Both the position numbers and the translations under genes were made by a program. Of a stretch of DNA of 64,000 nt, positions 44,599-57,215 are shown in pieces. Source of the DNA: Gossypium raimondii (taxonomy: Eukaryota; Streptophyta; Magnoliopsida; Malvales; Malvaceae); assembly GCF_025698545.1 (NCBI RefSeq), contig NC_068577.1, forward strand, positions 2,079,501-2,143,500, written 5' to 3'. Below the pieces are notes generated by a model. The model was given only the letters and a program-made list of their open reading frames with translations, had not been told where the DNA came from and searched no databases. The first letter of the stretch is position 1, and each line of letters begins with the position of its first letter.

Positions 44599-47500
44599 TC
44601 AAGGATTGAAGAAACTTGAGGCACCCATATTCAGTGCAATTAGCACTAATGTATTTGTGATCACGGCAAACCATAATAAGGTTGAGCCTGCAGAAGGCAA
44701 GATATTGAACGTCTAATCAATTAACAAAAACAAATAATTGAAATGAAATCTCAGATACAAGACTTAAATGTCATACCTCCAGGCGGTTCAGATCCTTTAT
44801 CGGAATCGGACGGTGCAGCTTCCGTGTTAACACCCTTTAATCTTGTTTTTGAAGGTCCTGTTCTTGATATGTCATCCAAGTTTTTGCTCAATGGTTCAGA
44901 TGACACTATCCCTTGAAATTCTTCACTCACAATCAAAGCTGCTAGAACATCCATAAATGATTCTTTGTTGGTTTCATCTGTATTTAGCTTTATACCCTGC
45001 TCGTATGTCCCATTTGATTCATCAATATCAGACAATTCGTCGTCTGAAAAATCAGCACTGACGGATTCTGTTGCAGTTGTGTCATCTTCTTCATCCTCGA
45101 CATAAGCTTTATATGTCAATCTAAGTAATATTTCTCCACGAGATCTCTTTCTGAACACTCCCCAACCTCCTCGCAAGACCACAATCTTATCTGTTGGAAC
45201 AGTGTCCTGAAGACTCCCAAGATCAACCTGAAAGTTTCCATGCATCAGATAAACAAATTCATAAAAAAGGGAAGAAAAATATAACTGTGAAAATCTTGCA
45301 ATATATATTATCATCAATAGGCCTTTGAACACATTGAAACTTTATCACCAATCCAACTTCAGCTGTTGACTATTTTCCATCTCAATCAAACAAACAGCAA
45401 CAGCATTACATTATTGACATCTAATCCATTGACTATCTTAGGACGGACCAAGTATTCATCGACATATTCATAAAATCTAAAGCTCTATCTAGAATAGTCC
45501 ATGCACTATGCAACATAACAGCCTCAAAATGGAAACCCTTGCTTCCTCATCACAAGAAATAGATATCAACTGCTATGTCAAAGATGGATCATTGCGCCTA
45601 TCAGTTAATAAGTTCCTTGAACAACCCGCTAGCCCTGCCTTACCACATGTACTTGCTCTCTTACCTCTCCAATTATTAACAGTTTCAAAATGTATGTGTG
45701 TGTACATGTGTCTGTAATTTCTAATCCTTAAAAGATAGAATGGCAACTATTGTAAACATTAAATCATGAAGTTAAATAAGTATGGCCGTACCAGAAGATG
45801 ATCTAAGCACATATAAGTGATATTCCACAATAATATACACTGTTTTCACAAATAAAAAAAGTTTACCTCTCCTGTACCAATTGTGAAATCAGTGAACCCA
45901 AGGGAGTCCTTCACTTGGATGCGAAGTTTTTCTTTTCCAGGGTTTGCCACAAGTAAATAAAAATCCTGGAAAAATGACAACAACTTGTGATTAAAGAAAT
46001 TTTGCAGCTTCAAATATAAAAGTTCCATCCAGTTTGCAGAATCTTCACTAGAGATTGATAGACTCCTATATGGGGAAAAACAATGTTAAGAAGCTGCACC
46101 TGATTCCAAATTGGCTCACCAGGAGGCCCAATCACAGTAGTTTGACTGTTCTTTTTACTTCGTATAACTTGGTCCCCCAGGCTTAGAACGACGTATGGAT
46201 CTGTTTTGCCTGACAAAAGATGAGCACTATTTGAATATGGTAAATGGAAGTGAAGCTACGCATGCATACAAAAGATTATGCTAAACATATAACTATTGGA
46301 AGACTAATATATTTCATCCTCATTGCTTATCTCCCATCAAAATTCCGCACATATAAACATTAGGCAACATTGGTAAGTAATTTATATATCTGCTGCTCCG
46401 AGTCATCTCTTCGCTCTCCCATACTCATGTTGATAGAGTACTGACACTAGTAAAGGTGAGTTATTTATTGGACCTTGGGTGAAAGTTTTGGGCATTGCTT
46501 TTGTTGTAAGCACTCTTACCATAAAATACATAAGAAAGTTTCCTGGCATCTACAAGAGTCACAGATAGTTCTCCAACAAAATCCTTGTTTTTCTCTTCTT
46601 GAATTTCCTCACGTTTCGAATCATTTGGAACAGGGCCAACTGCTTTCCCTTTTTGGAAATCCAAAACAATCTTCTTTGGGCGTACAAAGAGTCGAGGCAA
46701 ATCCACCGTGAGAAGCTTTGTCAAAAACCTGAAAATAAATGTAGGGAGACAAAATATGAGTAAAGTAGAAAAAGGAGATACAGAGAAGCGGTCAAACCCA
46801 GAAGATACAAAATAACACCTAAAATAAAATGAAAATATTAACAAGAAAAGAGCCAAAGAGAATTCCTCTGCTCCATCACCGGATAAAACATTTACATAAG
46901 CTGAATGATGCATAAAAAAAGTATATTAATAGCAGCAGCAGCGACAATAATTAGAAGTACTAGTTAATGAATGCCAAATTCAGTACCCATTTTCATACGC
47001 AGGAAGGGAAGATTATCATAAATTCATAACAGAGAGGTTCTTATAATATCAAGAACGTTGAGGTACAACTACACCAAGCTTACGTAAAATCTTAACTTAA
47101 AACTACAAGTAGACTAGTAGGCTAAAATGCAAAACAAATGTCTGCCATTTGCCTCTACTCTGACAAGTTCTAAAAACCTACATCAAGAAATCTGTAATTT
47201 AATGACTCCAATGCTGTGAAAGGGAAAGGAAGATTATATTAAATTGATAACAGAAAGGTTCTCATAGTATTTGCTTTAGGCAACCATTTCATGTAAATGA
47301 CTCCTATACTTAGATAGTCTTAACCCACATACCAGTACAAAAAAATAAAAATAAAAAATGTTTACAAACCAAATCAGTAAGCTTGAATAAATTACAACAA
47401 CTGTGAAACAAATTGCACTTACATTGAAAGAACTGGAATTGCTGGTATTGGCCGTGCATGCACAAAAGAAGAGAAAAAAGGAATACGTATCAGCATCTTC

Positions 47501-49253
47501 AATGGAAGTCAGCCCATAAATAGTCAACTCCTAATAATTTTTTATTTAAAACTTACACAAAGGAATTGAAGGCAATCTCCAAAGAAAAAAAGACTCTAAT
47601 GAACAAAGTCACAATGTTTCTCTTGACTACATAGTTATATAACCAAAATCAAAAAACCATGTACTCTCTACAAGAGATTAGCATGAACTGTTTTCTTCTG
47701 TTGCCATCTAATTCCTCGTCATCCAGTAATTGTTTCTACTAATATTTCGAGTCAACAATGAAATGAACACAATAGTAATGAGCAAACATGAGTCATTGAA
47801 GAACACTAAGTAAATTAAGCAATGCTAAAATTTTCAAATTTGTCCTAGTTTCCCTTGACGGTAGACATACCAACACCTTAACAAATAACTTCTTTATTTA
47901 TTTTTTAATCCGTAGCTTAAAGACAGAAATATGTTTAAGAAGGGAGTCATCACAATTACATACCCATCAAGTTAAACAAGCGAAATGGTGATAACTCAAA
48001 CTTGATCTTCGGAAGAGAAACAAAAGCCCACGAAACAGCTCCAACGAAAGGTTCCGTTGGTATCAATCGCAATTTAACCCAGAGTTCTCCATCAATATCA
48101 AAATCTCGAACACCGACAGGCACGACAATTGGGATAATACCAAATTTTAACGACAACATTAACAACATGCGAGCACCACCAGTATAACGAAGTCCTATTT
48201 GATACCTGTATCAAAGTAAATGGAAGTTAATCAAAATGCACTTTCAAATTTGCATAATGAAACCTCCATAAATAATCCCCAAGTCATAGCAAATTAAGCA
48301 TCGAACTTGACATCATACTTCTATAGGAAGAAATTATTTATTCTCAAGAACACCTTAAACTTGACAACTAGAATTTTTATGTGTAATTAAACACATGAAT
48401 GAAAAATCATAGACAGTTCAATTGTGATTAAAAAAAGGCAGAGTAAGTACAGTTTTAAGTGGCAAAAAACTTACTGCAAATCGTTGGCGCGCCGGGAAGT
48501 CCTGCGCTCAACATTCCTAACAGACAAAGGCTCATCCCCTAAAGAAAACTGCTTAATTTCCACTCTCTGGACATAATCAGGCTTCTTGAGATTGTCAATA
48601 ACAGGTTGTAATAACCCAATGATCCAATTCTCAATCGCACCTCTATAAACTTTCCACAACTTCCCCAACACCATATTAACCCACTCAACTGACTCTTTCC
48701 TTAGCAAATCCTTTTCCAAGAAGGATGAAAAGCTTGTTGGAACTTGTGGCCAAACCCCACTTCCCACTCTAACAGCCTCCCCATCGAGACTCCCCGATTT
48801 GCTTCTTTTTTTCCTTGAAGTCCAGATTTTATCAAAAGCAACCCCAACAAAAAAGAAAAACACAAACAACCCAACAATGTTTCGGTTAATTGGTGGGGAA
48901 GGGATTGGATGGATAACACCTAGCTGAGTCCTTAACTTGTCAACAATGGGGTCTTGTTGGAAATTAGTGAAATTCGAGCCCATTGGGATAGAAGATTCTT
49001 GACTCTCCCCATCCACGAAGTCCTTTGAAAACCCTTTGGCTACCAGGTTTTTAGCCACTTTTACATTAAGCTTGTTTGAATCTGGAGTGGGAATTGCACA
49101 AGCAAGAAGCCATAATTTCCTGCGAGGGATGAAAAGAGTGATGAGTCGAGCTTTCCTGTTCCTGGGTGGGAAAGAGATGTTGGTTTTACAACAGCAGAGT
49201 GGAGGAAGAAGAGGGTAGCTAAAACTGGAAGTAGAAGATTGTAAAATGATCAT
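44599..49253 (-). CDS. SMP and C2 domain lipid-transfer-type protein (NTMC2T5-like)
   Basis: Eight exons: 48475-49253, 47964-48205, 47423-47441, 46520-46728, 46100-46209, 45867-45965, 44777-45227 and 44599-44687, total 1,998 nt and 665 residues. The frame holds through every junction, including a 19-nt exon 3. The serine-rich N-terminus with basic residues (to about 50) could be a plastid transit peptide. A membrane span follows (NIVGLFVFFFFVGVAF, 125-140). The SMP lipid-binding domain covers roughly 185-395 (IENWIIGLLQPVIDNLKKP; RYTGGARML; LTKLLTVDLPRLF). A C2 domain follows (VTLVDARKLSYVFYGKTDPYVVLSLGD). An acidic low-complexity linker leads to a second hydrophobic segment (STLLWFAVITNTLVLIALNM) near the end. 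Relatives are synaptotagmin/tricalbin-like tethers at membrane contact sites. The type 5 assignment and plastid location are inference. Confidence 0.9.
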
Positions 49254-50813
49254 TTAGTATGGGTAATGAGAGGAAGATCTTTAGTGCCCCAATTGAAAAG
49301 TGGGGATAACAGAAACCATAGTTGTTGGTGATGATAATAAACATGAATAAACTGGAGAATTATGTGAAGGAATTAAGCAAAAAAATCAAGATGAGAGTTT
49401 GGGTTTCTTCTCTTTGGAGCTTCCAAGGTTTAGAGAAAATGGGGGAAAAATGGAATAGGAAGTCGAAATGGAAGAAAGGGAGGGAACCAGTGGGAATTGT
49501 TAGATTGCAAAGATGTGATGGACAGCAAGACGAGCCAAACAAATGGGGGAATTGTGTGTGGCACTCAATGGTATGCTGTGGTCACGTATCTTTTTATCTT
49601 TTCTTATTATTCTTTATTTATTTTAAGTATGTATTTGACTGAAAAATTATAATTCAACCACTTTAAAATTCATGTACATAATATATTTTTAATTAAATAA
49701 AATATTTTTCATAATTTAAAAATATATTTCAAGTCAATTGGATCGAGTTTATGTATAATATTATTATATATAGGAGCGAATAACTTAGGGATTCAATTTA
49801 AAAATATTGAAAATTAATTTTATATTTTCTCAAATTGAAATTCAACCAGTTTTGGAATACCAATTACACTAAATTAATTCTTTTCAATTTGCTTAATAAA
49901 AATGGACTTATCTGAAGATTTCATTTATTTTTTTAAAAAGGAATAATAATTATTCGGACCTAATTTTGTCAAAAAATTATTTTATCCCTCCATTTAATTT
50001 TCACTTCTTTTAGCCTTTGAACTCGTTTTGTTTATGAAATCACCTCAAAATAAATGAAAAAATTAATATTTGTTAACTTTACTGATGTGACATATATATG
50101 GATTATCATATTAAAATTAATTAATTTTTAAATTTTAAAATTATCAAGAAAGTTAAAAATGTTAACTTTTATTTTATTTTATCTATTTTGGGGTGTTTTG
50201 ACAAACATCATAAATTTAAAAGCTAAGAAAGATATAAAAATTAAATGAAAAGCTAAAATGACCTTTTTTTGTAAAGTTGAAGGGTTAAATAAATCATTAT
50301 ACCTTTTAATATATATATACACACACAAATTAAACCAAATTAAAATATTAACTTATTAAACTCTAAATTAGCTTATTAAAAGAATTAGACAGTAGCTATA
50401 TAAAATTACAACTTAGCGATTAATCAATGAGATAATGTCATATTTGATACTTAAGTTTTATCAAATCTTCTAATGTGATATTTTATTTTGAAAAAGTTCA
50501 TTTTGATACATGTATTTTTCCATTGTTTATCATTGTGGTATCTCTTACTAATGACATTAATTTATGATTTGTTAGGACACGTGACTCAATTATAAGGTGC
50601 CATGTGTCACTTTTGTCAAAAAATTTATATTTCAAAATCATCCAAGAGATTCCAAATTAAATAACCTAAAATTTTAAAAATTTTAAAAATGATGAATTAA
50701 TATTAGTTGAGATGATTTGATGAAGATTGAAGTTGGATCTGTTATTCACTAGCAACTGAGTCATGCTTTTCTTCTTACTCAACCAAAAATAAAATTCATC
50801 AATCGAAAATAAG
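49254..50813. other. Promoter region and AT-rich spacer
   Basis: The first 300 bases should contain the leader and promoter of the NTMC2T5-like gene (-). The rest is AT-rich without recognised genes. Confidence 0.35.
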
Positions 50814-50818
50814 CAAAC

Positions 50819-51922
50819 TAATATGGGCTTTTAGAGAACCACACCCCAAAAGCTAGCTATTGAGGTTAGAGAGCATATGTTCATATAAACCTTACTAGAA
50901 AATCCCTTACTTTCCTATGTGGAATCCAAATCTCAAACCTTGCAATTGGCACATAACAATCCATCACGCTTTGCAGCTCCGACGCTCACGCGGGCTAGCT
51001 TTGCACTAGCTTAATCTAGTCCCGAGCAAACACTAAAATGCTAACGACACCATTTGCGTTACACAATTGCAACTGAAAAGCATGATGGCTAGCTCTGATA
51101 CCAATTGATAAAAATCTTTAGAGAACCACACCCCAAAAGCTAGCTATTGAAGTTAGAGAGCCTAGGTCCATATAAACCCCACTAGAAAATCTATTAGACC
51201 CTTTTTGAATGCAATTGATCCCTCAATGCGTTCAGATTCCAAGCTAAAATTTACTCTAACTGGAACATGGCTTAGTTTGGCTTCTATAGGAGATGTGTTT
51301 GGATAACACTCCTACTGGAAGGAGAGATTGTAGTGAGGAAACTGAAACCCCAGTGAAAGTGGAAAAAGTCCACTTTACCCATTTCATTTGCATTTATTTT
51401 TAATAATTTCTTAACATTTTTAATATTTATTTTAATACAAAAATTATGTTAATAACTTGTAATGGTTATTATTTAAAATAAATATGATTTTTTTCTAAAT
51501 ATAAATATTATTTAATAAGTTTTAATGAGTATTATTTAACATAAATATAATTTCGATATATATGCTTAATATATTTTAATTATTATTTAACTTTTAAAAT
51601 TATATTTTTTATTAATCAACGTAAATATAATTTTAATAAAATTTAGTTATTTATTATATTTAAATACACATTTTAATCTAATATCCTTAATAGTTATTTT
51701 CTATTCTCACATTACCGTTACAGCTGCGTTTGAATCCAAACACTCACCCCACCACTATTTCTAATCTCACTGTAACAATATTCAATCTCATCTCTACAAT
51801 AACTAATTTCACCACCATCATTATTTTTAACCTTATCGAAGCTAAGCGCACCGCCCATCCAAACTAAGCCTTACTTTCCTATGTGGAATCCAAGTCACAT
51901 ACCTTGCAATTGACACATAACA
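50819..51922 (-). mobile_element. TRIM retrotransposon with a nested insertion
   Basis: Two short terminal direct repeats, 50819-50958 (140 bp) and 51106-51922 (interrupted), surround only about 147 bp of internal sequence. At 51091-51103, read on the minus strand, is TGGTATCAGAGCT, the initiator-Met tRNA primer-binding site, two bases from the right repeat. CAAAC flanks both ends (50814-50818 and 51923-51927), a 5-bp target duplication. There is no coding capacity, which defines a terminal-repeat retrotransposon in miniature. The right repeat contains a 677-bp insertion after ACTAGAAAATC (51192-51868). The left repeat begins TAATA where the right begins TGATA, a point change in the terminal TG. 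Confidence 0.8.
51192..51868. mobile_element. Insertion inside the TRIM repeat, MITE-related end
   Basis: Comparing the two TRIM repeats shows 677 extra bases here. The inner piece from about 51,269 to 51,868 has inverted ends GGCTTAGTTTGG and CCAAACTAAG(CC). Its right end, CGCACCGCCCATCCAAACTAAG, is the same type as the Tourist-like MITEs at 21,829 and 33,831. The first 77 bases do not fit that element, so the insertion may be composite. Confidence 0.6.
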
Positions 51923-51927
51923 CAAAC

Positions 51928-52985
51928 CTGCCAATTTTTGCTCAACCTATAAGGTCATCAAACTTTATTTTTACTCAATTCCTACAATATCTTTGAAAAG
52001 AATCGAACTCATCATTTCATCGAACTCCTTTCTATTGGGTTATTTATCCACTGTGTCAATTTAGAAAGCAAAAACAAGGTGACAATAAAAGTATTATTAA
52101 TTTTGATTTTTTTATATGTAAGAAAGAAATCAAAATACATCACAGATAATCTGGGCAAAGTCAAATTCATCCCACCATCCTGTAGGACATTCAAAACTTC
52201 ATCGACGGCTTGGTTTCTTTTAATTTCTGGGTTTAAGGAGAGATGAAGGGTGTGTTTGGGTGAGTAATTTGTAAGAGGAGTTTAATTTATATTAAGGTTT
52301 TCAAAATTTTGAATTTACTTATTTAGGTAAATATATAGGAGAATCTTAGAATTTATGGGTAATTTCAAAAGGGCATAGCTCAATTTCCTTTTCAAATTCC
52401 ACTTAAATAAATGATTTTTCAAAATTCTTCAAAATTTTATTTAATTTAATACACCAGGTTTCATCATAAGATAAAAAGCTTAAACTTCAAAAATCATTTT
52501 TATTTAATTATAATATATATTTAATTTTAAATTTATTAAAACTATTTATAAAATTGTATAAATATAATAATATTCCTATTAAATATTTTTATATTATTTA
52601 TTTTAATACAGTTATTCTTATTTTTAATTTGTAAAATTATAATAAATTAATTTTCCTAAATCAATTATTTATCAAAACAAAACAATTACAAATCCTAACA
52701 TTATGAATTCTAAAATGCTAGCATTTTAAACTTCTAAAAATTTAAAATTTTCATCTAAACATAGTCTAAAGGAAAAGTAAAATTATTTTAAAACCCATTT
52801 GTGTATTTTTAGTGACTAAGCATTAAAGCAATTTAAAAAATGGGCAGCTATAAATTTATTAAAACTCCACAAAAGAAAAAAAAAACAAGAAAAGAAATAG
52901 AGATAGTAACCCGGTAAAGCAATTAAAATATTTAAATTTTTTTTGCAACATACAATGTGCATTAAAATGATGCACATGTCTTACA
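51928..52985. other. AT-rich spacer
   Basis: No gene or repeat boundary recognised. Short open frames are AT-driven. Confidence 0.35.
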
Positions 52986-52990
52986 TTAAA

Positions 52991-55747
52991 TGTAACACCC
53001 CCTAACCCCAAACCGTTGCCGGAACGGGGTTACGAGGCATTACCAGACATATCAAACAGTTTACGAATAATTCATAATAAAATAACAATTGTAATATAAT
53101 TGTATAACTAAATCCATATAATAAACTTTTGAAGTTCAACACATGAATGAAAAAGTGAAATGAAACTCGTTCAAATACTCCGAGGTTTTTTTTTTTATTT
53201 TTGTTTTTTTTTTACAAAATTTCGGCAGCATTTCGGCTTATTTTTGCATAATACCTCCTGCAATTAAAACCATAGTATTTCCAATCTCAACCAATTCAAC
53301 CGATTCATTTCACATTCTCAATTCCTATTCTAAATACCTTCTAATCAACTTAATCAACATAATGTCAATTTAAATTTAACAATGTAATAAATTAAATAAA
53401 GATCGATAAACTTCTTTCATTATAATTCATAAACTTATACTACTAACATTTTTAATCATTCATACTAAAACATAATAACCTTTATACACATCCTATGTAC
53501 ATGCCACATTACCAAGGAAAATTATACATCACCAAAAGTTTGTCAAGTCGGTCCGGTTTTTGATCTTGGATCAAGATTGACCTCTACAACTGCAGCAAGA
53601 CGGAAACAACCGTGACGAGTATGCATATACTCGGTGGTATCACTATAATTCAATTTATAATTAAATACATTAAATCACACACATACTTTTCATTACGATT
53701 ATCACTACTAAGAAACAATTCAATCTTTTAATATTAGCAATTAATTATATATAAATATCATTCTTATTTCTTTATTTAAAATTTCACTCTTCACATATAA
53801 TATATCATTCGAGATTAGTTTTATCAGTAAATTTATTTCATTTATCCCTATTAACTTGACTCGGACTCGGCGGATACACGGATTCCAACCAAACACACCA
53901 AGAACAAAGAATCGATAATCAGTAATAAGAATCGATTCGACACACAAAGTGTCGAATCGAATGTGATAACGATAACAATATTCGACACACGGTGCCGAAC
54001 CGATAACGATAAGATAAAGATTCGCACATAAGTGCCTAATCAGTAAGCCGGCAAATACCCCGTACTCTTCCATATCCTATGGCATGCCAACTATATCCGA
54101 CTAGCCCGACTAGTTAATAGGGTATTTAATTCACTCTCCAGTACAATTTCCATTTTAGTTCAGTATCAATTATAAATTCCTTATTTCAATCAGTTTCACA
54201 AGATATTACGGTAATTTATTATTCCAGTAATTTCACAATTCAATGCAATATACATAACAATATTCAAGATTTTCACAATTCACTCAAGACTCAAAACAAT
54301 ATCCAATATTCCATAACTCGATTCAAGATTAGTTTCAATTTCAATACCACATTATAAATTATGATTTATTAAACACTTACCTTAAAATACTTACCACACA
54401 TCATTAGCAAATTAAACACTTAATAATAATAAAATTTGAATTATAATGATACAAACCGTAATTCCGTGTCTATTCCTCGTCCACTTTTTCTTTTCCTTTC
54501 CTCGTGGATGCCTCGGTGCGATATTAGCTACGAAAAGAAATTAAGATAATTTTCATAATCATTAGCACAACACAATTTACTTGCTGAAATTTTTATCTAA
54601 CTTTTACTTTAATTTCAATTTAATCCTAACTAAATCTATATATTTTCTTTCTCAATTCATACCTTCTTGCTACTCAATTTCTTGCCAAACTTATATGTAA
54701 CTATCTAATTTTATCATATTTTCATAATTTCGAATTTATTTCAATTTAATCCTAAAATTTAAAACTTATAGTTTAGTTTACAATTCAATCCTTTATTCAA
54801 TTCCAATCAAAATTTTTATCAAATAAACCCTCAATTCCATCATTATTCAACATAAACCCTACTAAAAAAATCTATTAACTTCCAAAACCTCAACTTATTT
54901 TCAACAAAACTAACTTCTAAAACATCTAAATTAAAAGAAAAGGACTTGATTGACTTACCAAGTTAAATTCCAAGCTTTAAAACCCTATTTTCCTTTTCTT
55001 TCTTTTCTTCTTTCTCCCTGTTTCTCCTCTGTTTCGTCTCTTTCTCTGTTTCTTTGTTCTTTCTATTCTGTTTCTTTTCTTTTGCTTTGTTTTTATTTCC
55101 TTTTATTTTATTTACTTTATACTATAATAATATATTTATTCTAAATATCTATTAAATATTCAATCATATATTCACATTTGTACACCATCAACACCATACA
55201 ATTGTCACTATTTAATTTGTTTACCAAATAAAATCTCATAATATAATTAATTAATTAATTAATATCTTTTACTTAAATTTTAAGTAATTAATAATTATAA
55301 TACAAGTGTATATTTATACATTATTACACTTGTACCATCTTATCACCACACATTTGTCTTAATTTTAATTTATTCCATAATAAAATAGTACAATTAATAT
55401 AAATTGCAATTTAAATAAATAATAATAATAATTATTATTATATACATATAATATTTATATATAACTTAAATAAGTCTTGAATTTAACGCATATATGCCGC
55501 TCTTTTCCATGTAAGTGGCTTAATTGCCACTTTAGCCCTTTTTACTTTCTTTTAATTTATAATTAGACTTTCACTCTTTATTCGATTTGATCCTTTTCTC
55601 CTAATTATTCTTAATTAGACTAAATTCACCTAATTAAGCACTCAACTAAACTCATAATTACTTCTAATAATTATTTATGACTCAGTTTACTAAGACGGAA
55701 GCCCGATAATATACTTTTCCGGTGCCCACGGATTTTGGGTCGTTACA
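52991..55747. mobile_element. Large solo LTR, 2,757 bp, Gypsy-like ends
   Basis: It starts TGTAACACCCCCTAACCCC and ends GGTCGTTACA, with perfect TTAAA duplications on both sides (52986-52990 and 55748-55752). The TGTAACACCCC start with a nearby GCCGGAACGGGGTTACG block is a form I associate with plant Gypsy (Tekay-like) LTRs. No primer-binding site or coding domain lies next to either end, so it is a solo LTR. Orientation is uncertain. Confidence 0.8.
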
Positions 55748-55752
55748 TTAAA

Positions 55753-57200
55753 CCTTGAAAAACATGTATAAACCATTACAATGATAATTCTTACAGTACC
55801 TATTGAATTAACTCACATTGGGGCAATTTTAATCAACTAGTAAGAACATGGATTTCCATCCAATTGTGAACCTAATTCCCTAGGTAATCACACGTACTAA
55901 TAATTGTTTCATGTTTGACCATCATTCTAACTTAAGTAGAGCTTTGTGGGAAGTTACTTAACTAAAATGATCTTGAGTGTATAACCATCAACTCAACTTC
56001 TACCATAACATGTACTATGAATGAGTCATCATGGGACAATCTCATCGAGCAACATGTATGACTAGTTGTCCTTTTTTAAAAGAAAAACTTCCCTAGTGGA
56101 ATCCACATGATAATACCTACCTCATGGTCGACAAATTATCATATGTCATCATAAGGTAGTTATCTCTTTTAGGGAAATCTCCTTAGTGAAACCCATATGA
56201 CAATACCTAATTTAGTGTCAACAAATTGTCATATCATCACAAGAGACCATTGACGGAGATTGTAGGTCTTGTTTAGAGACCTTCTCCCACTCAGTCTTTT
56301 AGAAAACATGCAAGGTTTTTATTTTCGGTTTCAATCATGAATGATTAAAATGTCATAACAAGTACATGTGTTATTCTTTTCCTAAACTATATGACATGCT
56401 TATCATATATATGCATTAACATACTTTTCAATCAATTTAAATATCATATGCTATCATATAAAAGCATAAAATAAATTGACTTTGACCAGCCAAAGTTTTC
56501 ATGATTTCATCCTAGAAAAATAAATAAAAATTAATTTTACATTTATTACCCCAAAGTATTCTTTGGGTCTTCTAGGTGAAAGCCAAACATCTTGGTTTAG
56601 AGATTTCCAAAACCCAAAAATATGAAAAAAGTTCACCAAAGGGGTCTACGTTGAACCTTCGTTACCACCACGTGTCACTGTTGTCACCACTGTCAACGTC
56701 ACTGTTGACGCCATCATCGCCACCGTCGAATGACCTATTGCCGACCGCCACCTGCCGCTGCCAACTTTCGTCGATCGGTCCACTACCTGTCTTTTACCAG
56801 TTGGTTGGGTCGAGTTTGCCTTGTCTCAATCAGCTTTGGATACGTCTCAGTTCTCTGGGTTTCACTGAAAAATTTAGGTTACAAAAAAACCTAAGTCTAT
56901 TCCCACTCACATGAATTATTCTAAATAAATAAAATAAAACCTAAATGGAAATGATAGTTCATGATCTAATTACATATCCCAAAATTTATTAAAACCTAAA
57001 ATTACACCTAATCTAATTTTTAGGAATCACAACTTTGGCAAAATTACTTTATCATATATAATAAAATATAAATACATTCATTTACATATATAACCCAAAA
57101 CATGTACATAATTAGAAGAATGCCACATCTTATCAAAATAACCAAACATAAAGAATAGAGAAAATTCGATATCGATTATACTATAAACATAGCAAAACCT
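55753..57200 (-). repeat. Possible leader/internal remnant of the 2-kb-LTR element
   Basis: It lies inside the primer-binding site at 57201-57213, so it should be internal sequence of that element, read on the minus strand. No Gag or Pol motif is recognisable and no partner LTR appears to the left, so the element is truncated or belongs to a large non-coding type. Confidence 0.45.
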
Positions 57201-57213
57201 GGCTCTGATACCA
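57201..57213 (-). other. Retroelement primer-binding site
   Basis: On the minus strand TGGTATCAGAGCC, an exact complement of the initiator Met tRNA 3' end as used by many plant LTR elements, two bases from the LTR start at 57216. Confidence 0.75.
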
Positions 57214-57215
57214 AT

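Noticed and set aside
56576-56914. 112-codon frame with proline/serine-rich text
   Set aside because: It lies inside the internal remnant of a retroelement on the opposite strand and shows no domain.
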